The notes under the pieces are model-generated. The model did no database searches. It was not told the DNA's origin and saw nothing but the letters and a program-made list of their open reading frames with translations. A stretch of DNA of 64,000 bases from an uncultured Bacteroidales bacterium (GTDB lineage: Bacteria; Bacteroidota; Bacteroidia; Bacteroidales; UBA932): NCBI GenBank assembly GCA_944325435.1, contig CALVAC010000017.1, positions 1 to 64,000 of the forward strand, written 5' to 3'. The translations under genes and the position numbers were made by a program. Shown here piece after piece: positions 8,566 through 17,802 of this stretch; the first letter of the stretch is position 1; each line of letters begins with the position of its first letter.

Positions 8566-9390
8566 ATGGCAGTAAGAAAATTCAAACCGGTAACCCCGGG
8601 TCAGAGGAACAAGGTAATCAGTGCTTTTGACGACATTACCTGCAAGACCCCTTATAAACCGTTGCTCGAGCCTATCAAGAAGACAGGCGGACGCAACAAC
8701 CAGGGTAAGATGACCATCCGTTATATCGGTGGTGGCCACAAGAGGATGTACCGTATCATTGACTTCCGTCGTGACAAGGACAACTGCAAGGCAGAAGTTC
8801 TGACAATCGAGTACGATCCGAACAGAAGTGCGCGTATAGCGCTCGTGAAATACGAAGATGGTGAAAAGAGATATATCATCGCTCCTAACGGACTGAAAGT
8901 AGGACAGATCATAGAGTCCGGCGCAGGCATCGCTCCTGAAGTCGGCAACACTCTTCCTCTCTCTGATATTCCGCTCGGTACACTGATCCACAACATCGAG
9001 CTCCGTCCTGGGCAGGGTGCGGCTATGGCACGCAGCGCAGGAGCATTCGCGCAGCTCGCAGCCCGCGAAGGGAAACATGCAATCCTCCGTCTGCCTTCAG
9101 GCGAGACAAGGATGGTGCTTGTGTCCTGCCGCGCTACAGTGGGCACTGTATCTAATCCAGATCACAATTTGGAGTCGCATGGAAAAGCCGGTCGCCGCAG
9201 ATGGCTCGGACGCAGGCCTCGTAACCGTGGTGTCGTAATGAACCCGGTAGATCACCCGATGGGAGGTGGTGAAGGCCGTGCATCCGGAGGACATCCGAGA
9301 TCCCGCAAGGGTCTTCCTGCAAAGGGCTACAAGACTCGTAATCCTAAGGCAACTTCAAACAAGTTCATCATTGAAAGAAGGAAAAAATAA
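8566..9390 (+). CDS. rplB: 50S ribosomal protein L2
   Basis: Core large-subunit protein needed for subunit joining and peptidyl transfer. Its 274 residues include the conserved C-terminal stretch [19 protein letters not shown], with the histidine of the L2 signature, and the N-terminal segment [19 protein letters not shown]. It lies 12 bp after rplW and 19 bp before rpsS, in standard S10-operon order. Confidence 0.98.
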   Translation: MAVRKFKPVTPGQRNKVISAFDDITCKTPYKPLLEPIKKTGGRNNQGKMTIRYIGGGHKRMYRIIDFRRDKDNCKAEVLTIEYDPNRSARIALVKYEDGEKRYIIAPNGLKVGQIIESGAGIAPEVGNTLPLSDIPLGTLIHNIELRPGQGAAMARSAGAFAQLAAREGKHAILRLPSGETRMVLVSCRATVGTVSNPDHNLESHGKAGRRRWLGRRPRNRGVVMNPVDHPMGGGEGRASGGHPRSRKGLPAKGYKTRNPKATSNKFIIERRKK

Positions 9391-9409
9391 CGGAATAAAT
9401 TAAGAGATT

Positions 9410-9679
9410 ATGAGTCGTTCATTAAGAAAAGGTCCTTATATCCAGGAGAGCCTGGAAAAGAAAATTCTTGCTATGAATGAAGGCAGCAAGAAGAAAGAGG
9501 TTGTCAAGACTTGGTCACGCGCAAGTATGATCTCTCCTGATTTCGTGGGTCACACCATCGCCGTTCATAATGGAAACAAGTTTATTCCTGTTTACGTTAC
9601 TGAAAACATGGTAGGACACAAGCTCGGAGAGTTTGCGCCGACGAGAACTTTCAGAGGCCATTCGGGCAACCGCAAATAA
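9410..9679 (+). CDS. rpsS: 30S ribosomal protein S19
   Basis: Head protein of the small subunit that contacts S13 and A-site tRNA. It has 89 residues, starts [12 protein letters not shown] and shows the S19 signature region [19 protein letters not shown] followed by PTRTFRGH. It sits between rplB and rplV in standard order. Confidence 0.98.
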   Translation: MSRSLRKGPYIQESLEKKILAMNEGSKKKEVVKTWSRASMISPDFVGHTIAVHNGNKFIPVYVTENMVGHKLGEFAPTRTFRGHSGNRK

Positions 9680-9704
9680 TTGTAATTAAAATGAAATTGT
9701 AATT

Positions 9705-10124
9705 ATGGGAGCTCGTAAAAGACTGATGGCCGAGAGGCTGAAAGAGATAAAGAAGCAGACAGCTATAGCAAAGCTTAACAATGAGCCTTCTTCTCCGCGT
9801 AAGATGCGCCTTGTGGCAGACATCGTGAGAGGAGTTGAAGTGAACCGCGCAATGGATATCCTGAGGTTCTCCAAGAAGGCCGCATCAAGACCTCTTGAGA
9901 AACTTATCAAGAGTGCAGTGGCCAACTGGGAAGCCAAGAATCCAGACAAGAGCAGTGAACTGGACAACGGCAATGTCATCGTCAAGACCATTATGGTTGA
10001 CGAAGGCCGTACTCTCAAGAGAATCCGCCCTTGTCCACAGGGAAGGGCCGGCAGGATCCGCAAGCGTTCCAACCATGTCACTGTCATCCTTGATGTAAAG
10101 AAACCAGCAACAGTGGAGGAATAA
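9705..10124 (+). CDS. rplV: 50S ribosomal protein L22
   Basis: Lines the exit tunnel and touches all 23S rRNA domains. The 139-residue protein has an N-terminal extension ([19 protein letters not shown]) before the usual [14 protein letters not shown] start of the L22 fold, as often seen in Bacteroidota. The family signature near the C-terminus ([20 protein letters not shown]) is present. It is 3 bp before rpsC. Confidence 0.97.
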   Translation: MGARKRLMAERLKEIKKQTAIAKLNNEPSSPRKMRLVADIVRGVEVNRAMDILRFSKKAASRPLEKLIKSAVANWEAKNPDKSSELDNGNVIVKTIMVDEGRTLKRIRPCPQGRAGRIRKRSNHVTVILDVKKPATVEE

Positions 10125-10127
10125 ATT

Positions 10128-10868
10128 ATGGGACAGAAAACTAATCCTATCAGCAACAGAATCGGTATCACCCGTGGTTGGGACTCTAACTGGTGTGGTG
10201 GTAAATATGCGGAGAAGATAGCGGAGGACTATAAGATCCGCAAGTATCTTGTGAACCGTCTTGCAAAGGCAAGCCTTTCCAAGATTGTCATCGAGAGGAC
10301 TCTCAAGCTCATCACTGTGACTATCCATGCTGCACGTCCGGGTGTCATTATCGGCAAGGGCGGCGCAGAAGTGGACAAACTCAAGGAAGAGCTCAAGAAA
10401 GTGACAAGCAAGGATGTGCAGATCAACATCTTCGAGGTCAAGAAGCCGGAGGTGGATGCGCACATCGTTGCAGACAGCATCGCTCGCCAGATCGAGGGTC
10501 GTGTATCCTACAGAAGGGCTATCAAGATGGCTGTCGCCACTACAATGAGAGTAGGTGCAGAGGGAATCAAGGTCCAGATCAGCGGCCGTCTCGGCGGTGC
10601 CGAAATGGCAAGGAGCGAGATGTTCAAGGAGGGTCGTACTCCTCTCCATACTTTCCGTGCGGATATCGACTATGCCCTTGCTGAGGCTCACACAAAGGTC
10701 GGTGTTCTCGGGATCAAGGTATGGATCTGCAACGGAGAGGTCTACGGAAAGAGGGATCTTTCCCCAAATGCAGGTATTGCAGCAAACTCCCAGTCACAGG
10801 GTCAGCGCGGAGGCCGTGACCGCCGTCGCGGGGGAGACCGTCGCAGAGACCGCAGGGACAGCAAATAG
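10128..10868 (+). CDS. rpsC: 30S ribosomal protein S3
   Basis: Small-subunit protein at the mRNA entry site. The order seen is: N-terminal domain ([13 protein letters not shown]), KH domain with the GxxG loop in [11 protein letters not shown], and a C-terminal S3 domain ([26 protein letters not shown]). The tail after residue 220 is Arg/Gly/Asp-rich and low complexity. The length of 246 residues is normal for the phylum. It is the last gene of this block: a strong terminator starts 22 bp after its stop, where rplP would normally follow. Confidence 0.98.
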   Translation: MGQKTNPISNRIGITRGWDSNWCGGKYAEKIAEDYKIRKYLVNRLAKASLSKIVIERTLKLITVTIHAARPGVIIGKGGAEVDKLKEELKKVTSKDVQINIFEVKKPEVDAHIVADSIARQIEGRVSYRRAIKMAVATTMRVGAEGIKVQISGRLGGAEMARSEMFKEGRTPLHTFRADIDYALAEAHTKVGVLGIKVWICNGEVYGKRDLSPNAGIAANSQSQGQRGGRDRRRGGDRRRDRRDSK

Positions 10869-10889
10869 TGCTTTAGCATATATAATAGA

Positions 10890-10927
10890 GGGGATGACTT
10901 TCACTTTTGAGTCATCCCCCTTTTTTT
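10890..10927 (+). terminator. Intrinsic terminator after rpsC
   Basis: Perfect 10-bp stem GGGGATGACT (10890-10899) / AGTCATCCCC (10910-10919), a 10-nt loop and a run of seven T (10921-10927). It closes the rplC-rpsC transcript and shows that the S10 cluster truly ends at rpsC here. Confidence 0.93.
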
Positions 10928-11101
10928 GTGTGTGCCCCGCAAGGTCTACACTCCTCATTCGGATATTCGGTTCAATGGTTATCCTGTTCCCTATAGGAAT
11001 CAGCATTCCTCCAGGACTGGATAAAGGGGTATTTTTGCGGATAGGCAATTCCTGTTTCCAGAAAGATCAGAAAGGAAAAGCCGGCAGGTGAAACAAGAAG
11101 A

Positions 11102-11142
11102 GGTGAATTCCAAGTTAAACCCAAATTAACTTGGAATTCACC
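11102..11142 (-). terminator. Hairpin after the Ca2+ ATPase gene
   Basis: 17-bp perfect arms (11102-11118 and 11126-11142, GGTGAATTCCAAGTTAA and its complement) with a 7-nt loop, 22 bp past the stop of the minus-strand ATPase gene. The following minus-strand sequence is pyrimidine-rich (TCTTCTTGTTTC) but has no clean T-run. Between it and the rpsC terminator (10928-11101) I see no gene. Confidence 0.6.
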
Positions 11143-11163
11143 CCCACTGTCTTCTGGAGACGG

Positions 11164-13788
11164 CTATCTGCCGTTCCAGCCGAAGGCCTTGAAGATTTCT
11201 ACCACCACAAGCGGTACGAGGGCAAGTCCGAGTATGACGAGCCACTGCTGTCCTGTGAGCTGTACGAAGCTGAATGCCTTGACGAACGGTGGTATGAACA
11301 GCACCGCTGCCGAGAACAGGATTGATATGAATATCGCAAATATCAGGGCCTTGTTGTTGAGCGGATTGAACTTGAACCTGGATTCAGTGTTGGAGTGCAG
11401 GTTTCCTGCATGTACCAGTTTGGCCGCAATCAGTGTGGCGAATGCCATTGTCTGGCCTGTTGTCTCTCCGCCTGCATTGTTTCCTATCAGGAATGCCGTG
11501 AGTGTGATCAGCGACATCATCACTCCCTGGTATCCTATTCTCCACACCATATCCTTGTCCATGAACTGTTTGCCTTTGCCGCGAGGACTCTTGTTCATTA
11601 TGTCCCTGGCGGCAGGGTCGAGGCTCAGTGCCAGGGCCGGGAATGTCTCGCTTACGAGGTTTATCCACAGTATATGGATAGGGAGGAGCGGAATGCCTAT
11701 TGCCGGCATCCACATTGCCATTACCGATGTGATGAAGAGCAGGAGTACCTCCCCGATGTTGGTCGAGAGCAGGAACAGTATGGTCTTCAGAATGTTGTCG
11801 TATATTCTCCTGCCCTCTGCCACAGCCGATACAATGGTCACGAAATTGTCATCGGACAGGATCATATCGGAAGCGTCCTTGGCGACTTCCGTTCCTGTGA
11901 TGCCCATTGATACTCCTATGTCCGCCTGTTTGAGTGCAGGGGCATCGTTCACTCCGTCTCCTGTCATGGCCACAATCTCTCCTTTCTTCTGCCAGGCAGT
12001 CACTATCTTCACTTTCTGCTCAGGGGCAATCCTGGCATATACGGAATATTTCTCCACATCCCTGTCGAACTCTTCTTCACTGAGCCTGTCAAGCTCGACT
12101 CCGGTGATGGCACGGTCTCCAGTGCGGAAGATACCTATCTTTGATGCGATGGCAAGGGCTGTAGCCTTGTGGTCTCCGGTTATCATCACTGTCCTGATGC
12201 CGGCATTGCGGCATTCCTGGATGGCTCCTATGACCTCTTCCCTTTCAGGGTCTATCATTCCGGTCATCCCTACGAAGATAAGGTCTTTCTCGACTTCCTC
12301 CATTTCGGATGACACTTCGTCTGTCTGCCTGTAGGCCATGGCAAGCACTCTCAATGCTGAGTCAGCCATTTTCTGGTTGCGTTTCTGGAGATCAGCTATG
12401 TCTTCGGCGGTGATTGCCCTTATCCCATTCTCCGTCTCTATCCTTGTGCAGACTGACAGTATCTCATCCAGTCCACCTTTGGTATTGATCTGCAGGGTCC
12501 CGTCAGGCATCCTGTTGATGGTGGACATCCTTTTCCTTGAAGAGTCGAACGCCACTTCACCGACTCTCGGACAGGCGGCATCCAGTTCGCTCTTGACAGT
12601 GCCTTTTTCTGCGCCCAGGTCGATGAGTGCTATTTCCGTAGGGTCACCTACCCTTGTCAGGCTGCCTTCACTGTTTTTTACCACCTTTGCATCGCAGCAC
12701 AGTACCGATATCGTGACAAGCCTGTCCGGATTCCCGCTGGCGGTGTATGTGTCCACTACGGTCATCTGGTTCTTTGTCAGGGTGCCGGTCTTGTCCGAGC
12801 ATATCACCGTGGTACAGCCCAGAGTCTCCACAGATGGCAGCTTGCGGATGATGGCGTTGTGCCTGACCATACGCTGTACGCCCATTGAAAGTATAATCGT
12901 CGAGATGGCAGGAAGTCCTTCCGGGATTGCTCCCACTGCCAGGGATATTGCAACCATCAGCATGCTTACAACAGGCCGTCCGTTCAGCAGTCCGATTGCA
13001 AATATCAGCACGCAGATGACTATAGCCGCTATGCCTATCACCTTGCCGAGTTTCTCCAGACGGACCTGCATTGGTGTCTGGGTATCAGAGTCGTTGTCGA
13101 GCATGTTGGCGATTTTCCCTATTTCCGTGTCCATTCCTGTCCCGACCACAATACCTCGCCCGTGTCCGAATGTCACGACGCCGCTTGAGTATGCCATATT
13201 CTTGCGGTCTCCCAGAGGAATGTCCTCCCCTTCGAGGGTGTCCGGAGTCTTTTCCACCGGGACGGATTCGCCTGTCATGGATGACTCCTGGATGCTCATG
13301 TTGTAGGATTCGGTAATTCTGATGTCAGCAGGGACTATGTCTCCGACCTCGAGTTCCACAAGGTCTCCGGGAACTACTTCCTCCACATTGACCACCATCG
13401 GCTCCCCGTTCCTTATGACCTTTGCTACTGGAGCGGCCATCTTCTTCAGCGATTCAAGCGACTTCTGGGCCTTGAATTCCTGATATGCCCCGATAAAGGC
13501 ATTCAGAAGCAGGATTCCAATTATAATATAGGTGTCCAGAAGACCTTCCCCTGTCCTGATGCCCATTATTCCAGAAATCACCGCAGCTATTATCAGGAGG
13601 ATGATCAGAAAACTCTTGAACTGGGCGATGAACATCGATATGAACGATCTCTGTTTCTTCTGTACCAGGGTGTTGCGCCCGTACTTCCCTAATCTGGACT
13701 GAATCTCGTCCCTGTCCAGCCCTTTGTTTGCGTCCGTGCCGAATGCTGAGGTCACATCCTCTATCGGCCTGTTGTGATAGTTTGCCAT
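11164..13788 (-). CDS. Calcium-translocating P-type ATPase (type IIB/PMCA-like)
   Basis: Inner-membrane pump that exports cations, probably Ca2+, using ATP. Seen in order: N-terminal cation-ATPase domain (NYHNRPIEDVTSAFG), TM1-2, actuator loop with SMTGES, the TM4 motif AIPEGLPA, phosphorylation site CSDKTGTLT with D332, the ATP-binding domain, the hinge MTGDGVNDAPALKQADIG, and C-terminal membrane helices. The length of 874 residues matches bacterial PMCA-type pumps. Ion choice is inferred from the PEGL motif and overall similarity. It is a single gene on the minus strand, divergent from the AraC gene, with a long hairpin at its end. Confidence 0.9.
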   Translation of the reverse strand: MANYHNRPIEDVTSAFGTDANKGLDRDEIQSRLGKYGRNTLVQKKQRSFISMFIAQFKSFLIILLIIAAVISGIMGIRTGEGLLDTYIIIGILLLNAFIGAYQEFKAQKSLESLKKMAAPVAKVIRNGEPMVVNVEEVVPGDLVELEVGDIVPADIRITESYNMSIQESSMTGESVPVEKTPDTLEGEDIPLGDRKNMAYSSGVVTFGHGRGIVVGTGMDTEIGKIANMLDNDSDTQTPMQVRLEKLGKVIGIAAIVICVLIFAIGLLNGRPVVSMLMVAISLAVGAIPEGLPAISTIILSMGVQRMVRHNAIIRKLPSVETLGCTTVICSDKTGTLTKNQMTVVDTYTASGNPDRLVTISVLCCDAKVVKNSEGSLTRVGDPTEIALIDLGAEKGTVKSELDAACPRVGEVAFDSSRKRMSTINRMPDGTLQINTKGGLDEILSVCTRIETENGIRAITAEDIADLQKRNQKMADSALRVLAMAYRQTDEVSSEMEEVEKDLIFVGMTGMIDPEREEVIGAIQECRNAGIRTVMITGDHKATALAIASKIGIFRTGDRAITGVELDRLSEEEFDRDVEKYSVYARIAPEQKVKIVTAWQKKGEIVAMTGDGVNDAPALKQADIGVSMGITGTEVAKDASDMILSDDNFVTIVSAVAEGRRIYDNILKTILFLLSTNIGEVLLLFITSVMAMWMPAIGIPLLPIHILWINLVSETFPALALSLDPAARDIMNKSPRGKGKQFMDKDMVWRIGYQGVMMSLITLTAFLIGNNAGGETTGQTMAFATLIAAKLVHAGNLHSNTESRFKFNPLNNKALIFAIFISILFSAAVLFIPPFVKAFSFVQLTGQQWLVILGLALVPLVVVEIFKAFGWNGR

Positions 13789-13904
13789 TGTCAGATAATG
13801 TTTGTCAATGTCTTGTGTGCAGATGTGAAAATGTCAATTTTTTATTTCAGAATGCAAAAATGCACTATATATTCGGATATTATATTATATTTACCGGACA
13901 AAAA

Positions 13905-14837
13905 ATGTCAAAAATGTCGCTTCAGTCGAATGATGCCATAATCCGGGCGTCGTCTGCCAATGTGGGTGATGCCGCTGAAGGTTGTTCCCCTGCAGGCAAT
14001 GTATCTGCTGCGTTGCCCCACGAAGAATTTTTCCTGGAACCGGTGGCTGGCGACGGGATGTCTGCTGACGGAATCATCCCGCTTTTCAGCCGTGGAGTCT
14101 CCGTGCTCTTGTTTTCGAGGGGCAGGGCTGAAGTCAGGATAAACGGCAAATCCTATCCGGCAGAGGCAGGTACGGTCGCCACTGTCATAGAGGATGAGAT
14201 TGTCGGGCTGGAGAATGTGTCGGCAGACTGCATCTGCTTCATGGTCTCAGCACCTTCCGAGACGGTGATAGACTTCCCGTCCCCCGCGGATTCGGACATC
14301 CTGACAATGACGATGGTTTCTCCCGTGTTTACAGTTCCTGACAGGAAAATGGAACTGGTGATGGAATATTACCGTCTGCTTCAGACAGTCAATGCGGACA
14401 GGGACAATGTATTCAGACGGGAAATAATGAAGTCCGTATTTTATTCCATGATGCTGGAGGTCTGCGATGCCTACCGTCAGTATGGCACTGTTGTGGGCAA
14501 GTCGGCAATCCTGCGCCATGAACAGCTCGGCGATGACCTTTTCCGTCTTATGTCGCGCCACTGCAGGACGCATCGTAGCGTGTCTTTCTATGCAGAGAAA
14601 CTCAACATTACCCCCAAATATCTGTCGAGGGAGATAAAGCGGATTACGGGCAGGACTGTCCAGGAGTGGATCAACAGGCTTACGATAATGGAGATGAAGA
14701 AGCAGCTCAATATCCCCGGCCGTACGGTCATGCAGATATCGGAGGATATGGACTTCTCCAGCCCATCCGCTTTCGTGCAGTTCTTCAAACACCACACCGG
14801 CACCACCCCTCTCAAGTACCGCAAGTCCGCCCGGTGA
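13905..14837 (+). CDS. AraC-family transcriptional regulator
   Basis: 310-residue regulator. The N-terminal half looks like a cupin-type sensing domain (PLFSRGVSVLLFSRGRAEVRINGKSY). The C-terminal ~95 residues form the AraC double helix-turn-helix: SVSFYAEKLNITPKYLSREIK and then ISEDMDFSSPSAFVQFFKHHTG..PLKYR. ATG 13905 is used because earlier in-frame codons overlap the divergent ATPase gene; ATG 13914 is also possible. A near-consensus -7 box (TATATTTA, 13886-13893) lies just upstream. Its target and effector are unknown; the divergent Ca2+ ATPase is the obvious candidate. Confidence 0.87.
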   Translation: MSKMSLQSNDAIIRASSANVGDAAEGCSPAGNVSAALPHEEFFLEPVAGDGMSADGIIPLFSRGVSVLLFSRGRAEVRINGKSYPAEAGTVATVIEDEIVGLENVSADCICFMVSAPSETVIDFPSPADSDILTMTMVSPVFTVPDRKMELVMEYYRLLQTVNADRDNVFRREIMKSVFYSMMLEVCDAYRQYGTVVGKSAILRHEQLGDDLFRLMSRHCRTHRSVSFYAEKLNITPKYLSREIKRITGRTVQEWINRLTIMEMKKQLNIPGRTVMQISEDMDFSSPSAFVQFFKHHTGTTPLKYRKSAR

Positions 14838-14922
14838 CGCCATTTATCAGAGACCGCGTTCAGAGCTCTGAACAAATTCCGGAAAATCTGCTCAATGCTC
14901 TGAACATTTTGTTTGGTACCGC

Positions 14923-16128
14923 TTAGTACAGGAATCCGAAAGCCCACAGCGGTATTTTCCTGAAGAGGCCTGAGTCGATGTCGTCTGCGGCTATATACCC
15001 GTTTTCTGCATCCTTTATCTGGCTGAAATCTTTGTCCCGGCCTCCGACTTCGATGATATATTTTCTGTCTATACGGAAGTCCCCCGTTTTCATGCCTCCG
15101 TATTCCACGACATGTCCTGCAGAAGCAAGCTGGTTGCAGAAGAAAGTTTCCCGGACAGTCCCTTTTTCAGGGGTTTCCAGTGAAAGAATATGCAGAAGAT
15201 TGGAATTGTCCAATAGGATTTTGTCCGGTTTCTGCAGATCTCCTGTAGAGTTTAAGTCTGTAAACAGTCTTCTTATTATCTTTGCCTCTTCCAGATTTTT
15301 GAGATATTTCAGGGTCGTCAGGCGCTGGATACCGATGTTTCTTGAGATTTTGGCTATGTCTACTTCAAAAGGGACAAGTCCGGAAATGATCTGGAGCAAT
15401 GCCTTGATTTTCCTGGTATTGCCGGGGTCGATATTCCTCTGGGCCGTCAATTCTGTGTCTATGGTGTAGTTTATGATATTTTCCACGCGGGAATTATATG
15501 TGGTCCTGTCTTCAAAATAGAAAGGGTAGTATCCTGTCTTGAGATATTGGTTGAAATGTTCCAGGGGATGGCATTTGCGTTTTATTTCATTGCAGAATGC
15601 AGATGCGTTCCGCAATAGATTGTCAAGTTTTGTCGGGACGAAGTCGAGTCCTGTCGTAAAGCACAGATATTCCCGGAAAGACATTCCCGGCATTTCATAT
15701 TCTACCATTCTTCTTGACAGATCTGCCTTCCCGTTGTTGATTTCCAGCAATGAACTGCCGCTGACAACTATATGCAAATTTTTGTAAAGGTCATATATTT
15801 CCTTCAATTCCTGACTCCACCCATCATACTTGTGGATTTCATCGATAAAAAGGTATTGTCCTCCCGTTTTTACAAACCGGTCGGCAGTATCGGCCAAAGT
15901 GTGTGTGGAAAAATAGCCGGTATCTGCTGAACAATATAGCACATGTCTGTCACCATCAGCAAAATCTCTTTTGATTTTTTGCAGGATCAAAGTGGATTTC
16001 CCGACACCCTTCGGCCCTTTTATGCAAATGAGTCGGCTGTCCCAGTTTATTGTATACATGAAATTCCTGATGAAATCCATAGGAACAGTATTCAGATATT
16101 CATCATGGCGCTCAAAAAGCTTCTCCAT
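14923..16128 (-). CDS. AAA ATPase with DUF4143 (ATP-binding protein)
   Basis: 401-residue member of the AAA_14/DUF4143 ATPases, which are common in Bacteroidota and have no settled function. Seen: Walker A GPKGVGKST near residue 39, Walker B YLFIDEIHKY near 95, a sensor-like VVSGSSLL, and a C-terminal DUF4143 part ending in a restriction-endonuclease-like region (GHVVEYGGMKTGDFRIDRKYIIEVGGRDKD). GTG 16131 directly precedes ATG 16128. The gene stands alone, and its promoter overlaps a striking pair of inverted repeats, so tight regulation is likely. Confidence 0.82.
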   Translation of the reverse strand: MEKLFERHDEYLNTVPMDFIRNFMYTINWDSRLICIKGPKGVGKSTLILQKIKRDFADGDRHVLYCSADTGYFSTHTLADTADRFVKTGGQYLFIDEIHKYDGWSQELKEIYDLYKNLHIVVSGSSLLEINNGKADLSRRMVEYEMPGMSFREYLCFTTGLDFVPTKLDNLLRNASAFCNEIKRKCHPLEHFNQYLKTGYYPFYFEDRTTYNSRVENIINYTIDTELTAQRNIDPGNTRKIKALLQIISGLVPFEVDIAKISRNIGIQRLTTLKYLKNLEEAKIIRRLFTDLNSTGDLQKPDKILLDNSNLLHILSLETPEKGTVRETFFCNQLASAGHVVEYGGMKTGDFRIDRKYIIEVGGRDKDFSQIKDAENGYIAADDIDSGLFRKIPLWAFGFLY

Positions 16129-16148
16129 CACCTTGATTTTTAATGTGT

Positions 16149-16211
16149 CAAAGATAAGTGTTTTTTATAAAAAACAAAAATGCGTAAAAAGTGTTTTCAG
16201 CAAAAAACACT
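16149..16211 (-). promoter_or_regulatory. Promoter with twin operator-like repeats upstream of the DUF4143 ATPase
   Basis: On the minus strand TTTTTG (16175-16180), an 18-bp spacer and TATCTTTG (16149-16156) form a promoter for the ATPase gene. The spacer lies inside a perfect 18-bp palindrome, TGTTTTTTATAAAAAACA (16159-16176). A second copy of the same pattern, AGTGTTTT-N6-AAAACACT, sits at 16190-16211. Centre-to-centre distance is 33 bp, about three helical turns. The two share AGTGTTTT-N6-AAAACA, as expected of operators for a dimeric repressor. Confidence 0.55.
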
Positions 16212-16354
16212 CTGATGTGGTCGAGTCTCTTCTAATTGACCTTTCCTCGCACTCATCAAAATCTGTTGAAACATGTCTGAATTGTTGCAAATAGGACTTG
16301 AAATATTTTATTTTGGTCTGAAAGCTGGCTCTTCCTCTATTTCCTGTATAAACA

Positions 16355-16393
16355 CAAAGTGTTCCTCAAGGTATAGCCTCGGGGAACACTTTG
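16355..16393 (-). terminator. Hairpin after the DUF3298 lipoprotein gene
   Basis: CAAAGTGTTCC (16355-16365) pairs with GGAACACTTTG (16383-16393), an 11-bp perfect stem 17 bp past the stop of the minus-strand lipoprotein gene, with weak T-richness after it (TGTTTATAC). The half-sites AGTGTT/AACACT also resemble the operator-like repeats 170 bp away. The stretch 16212-16354 has no gene. Confidence 0.5.
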
Positions 16394-16409
16394 ATAATGT
16401 GTCTTCTGA

Positions 16410-17192
16410 TTATCTGAGAATGTCCTGCAGCTCATCCCACGGGATGGTGATGCGGATGGTGCCGGCTGCATAGGCTGCAATTTCGTATGGATTATAGATG
16501 AATGTGATACCGTCTTCAGTGACCTTGAAGTTGTCGGAAGGCAGGATCTCTGACACCAGCAGGTATTCAGCCCCGGACGGGTCATCGAAAGCGGATGCCA
16601 CATGCTTCATCAGGAGTCCTGGGAGAATGTCTGCGCTCTCTTCCGTGAAAATGTCTTCGGATAGGACCTGGTCCCCTGTTTTCATGTCGAACACGAGATT
16701 GGTCTCGGTATTCATCCCGTGTGCTCCTCCGGTATATGAATAGTCAGTGATGGTGTAGTTCATCAGCCTGTCTCCGTCCGCCATGTTCATTTCCCCGGTG
16801 AATGCTCCGGTGATATATTTCCCCCATGAGAGAGCCATTGAGTTTTCTCCTGCCAGGCTTTCCGCAAGTTCAAGATTCTCATCCCTGTAAGTGGAAATAT
16901 AGTCGGAGGCATAGGCGTCTATCGCTTCCTGAGGGGCTTTCCCACAATAGCCGTTTCCGAATGCTTCTGCGGTGATTATGTCCCGGAGGCTCTCCATGGC
17001 TTGCGCGGACATGCCTTTTGCCGGGTATTCCATCCTTATGTCGACAGTCAGTGTGTCCGTCCTCCCTTCTTCCAGCGCGATGCTGCCGGAAAATCCGTAT
17101 TCTTCTGATTCGAATCCCCCTGTGCAGGAAATGGCAGCCATTGCCGACATCAGCGCGACAGCGGACAAAATCATTTGTTTCTTCATTTTCAT
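16410..17192 (-). CDS. DUF3298/DUF4163-type lipoprotein
   Basis: 260-residue predicted lipoprotein. The signal peptide ends in the lipobox AISC (Cys near residue 23). The rest resembles the DUF4163-DUF3298 pair found in RsiV-like and other envelope proteins: a strand-rich N-terminal half, the YSYTGGAHGMNTETNLVFD segment (with G-G-A-H-G typical of DUF3298), and a C-terminal EDGITFIYNPYEIAAYAAG strand. A molecular role is not known; RsiV homologues bind lysozyme, but this one lacks an anti-sigma domain. It is a single gene with its own divergent promoter next to that of rpsL. Confidence 0.8.
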   Translation of the reverse strand: MKMKKQMILSAVALMSAMAAISCTGGFESEEYGFSGSIALEEGRTDTLTVDIRMEYPAKGMSAQAMESLRDIITAEAFGNGYCGKAPQEAIDAYASDYISTYRDENLELAESLAGENSMALSWGKYITGAFTGEMNMADGDRLMNYTITDYSYTGGAHGMNTETNLVFDMKTGDQVLSEDIFTEESADILPGLLMKHVASAFDDPSGAEYLLVSEILPSDNFKVTEDGITFIYNPYEIAAYAAGTIRITIPWDELQDILR

Positions 17193-17235
17193 AAGCGTAA
17201 TTTTTATAAATATTATTCTCTTTTCCCGATCTCCA

Positions 17236-17266
17236 CAAAAATAACAAGTTTATTCCATATCCGCAA
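17236..17266 (-). promoter_or_regulatory. Promoter of the DUF3298 lipoprotein gene
   Basis: On the minus strand TTG (17264-17266), a 20-bp spacer and TATTTTTG (17236-17243). It sits back-to-back with the rpsL promoter, with 34 bp between them. Confidence 0.65.
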
Positions 17267-17300
17267 TTTTGCCGGCGGCACCATTAAATCGCTCATTTTA

Positions 17301-17331
17301 TTGTCATTTCAAATATTATTCGTATATTTGC
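17301..17331 (+). promoter_or_regulatory. Promoter of the rpsL-rpsG-fusA-rpsJ operon
   Basis: TTG at 17301-17303, a 19-bp spacer and TATATTTGC at 17323-17331. It is nearly identical to the rplC promoter over 36 bases (three differences). The predicted start is near 17334. Confidence 0.87.
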
Positions 17332-17333
17332 AG

Positions 17334-17348
17334 CCCCTAAAATAGGGG
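17334..17348 (+). promoter_or_regulatory. 5'-terminal hairpin of the rpsL leader
   Basis: CCCCTA (17334-17339), loop AAA, TAGGGG (17343-17348): a perfect 6-bp stem right at the predicted +1. It occupies the same position as the different-sequence hairpin in the rplC leader. Confidence 0.55.
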
Positions 17349-17382
17349 AAAAGAAACATAAATTTAAGATTTACAATCATTT

Positions 17383-17772
17383 ATGCCTACAATTCAACAG
17401 TTAGTTCGCAAAGGGCGCGAGGTTATCGAGATCAAGAGTAAGTCTCGTGCTCTGGATGCTTGTCCTCAGAGAAGGGGCGTATGCGTGCGTGTGTACACTA
17501 CCACACCTAAGAAACCTAACTCAGCAATGCGTAAGGTTGCGCGTGTCCGTCTGACCAACTCCAAAGAGGTCAATGCGTACATTCCGGGCGAGGGGCACAA
17601 CCTCCAGGAGCACTCTATCGTGCTTGTGAGAGGAGGCCGTGTAAAGGACCTTCCTGGTGTGCGTTACCACATCCTTAGGGGCGCTTTGGATACCGCAGGC
17701 GTAGAGGGCAGGACCCAGTCCCGTTCACTCTACGGAGCGAAGAGGCCAAAGGCAAAAGCCGCTAAGAAGTAA
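17383..17772 (+). CDS. rpsL: 30S ribosomal protein S12
   Basis: Decoding-centre protein and classical streptomycin target. Its 129 residues include [13 protein letters not shown], the [19 protein letters not shown] stretch with the wild-type lysine known from resistance mutations, and [12 protein letters not shown]. It is the first gene of the str block, with a promoter 50 bp upstream. rpsG follows after 30 bp. Confidence 0.98.
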   Translation: MPTIQQLVRKGREVIEIKSKSRALDACPQRRGVCVRVYTTTPKKPNSAMRKVARVRLTNSKEVNAYIPGEGHNLQEHSIVLVRGGRVKDLPGVRYHILRGALDTAGVEGRTQSRSLYGAKRPKAKAAKK

Positions 17773-17802
17773 TTTTAATTTCACCTTTAATTTTCTACAA
17801 CA

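Noticed and set aside
11030-11037. TATTTTTG box in the rpsC-ATPase gap as promoter of a small RNA ending in the 11102-11142 hairpin
   Set aside because: No -33 element at the right distance; the hairpin is better explained as the end of the ATPase transcript.
11189-12334. Long plus-strand open frame (381 codons) opposite the Ca2+ ATPase gene
   Set aside because: It is antisense to a gene with all P-type ATPase motifs, has Ser/Pro-rich shadow composition and no promoter or family pattern.
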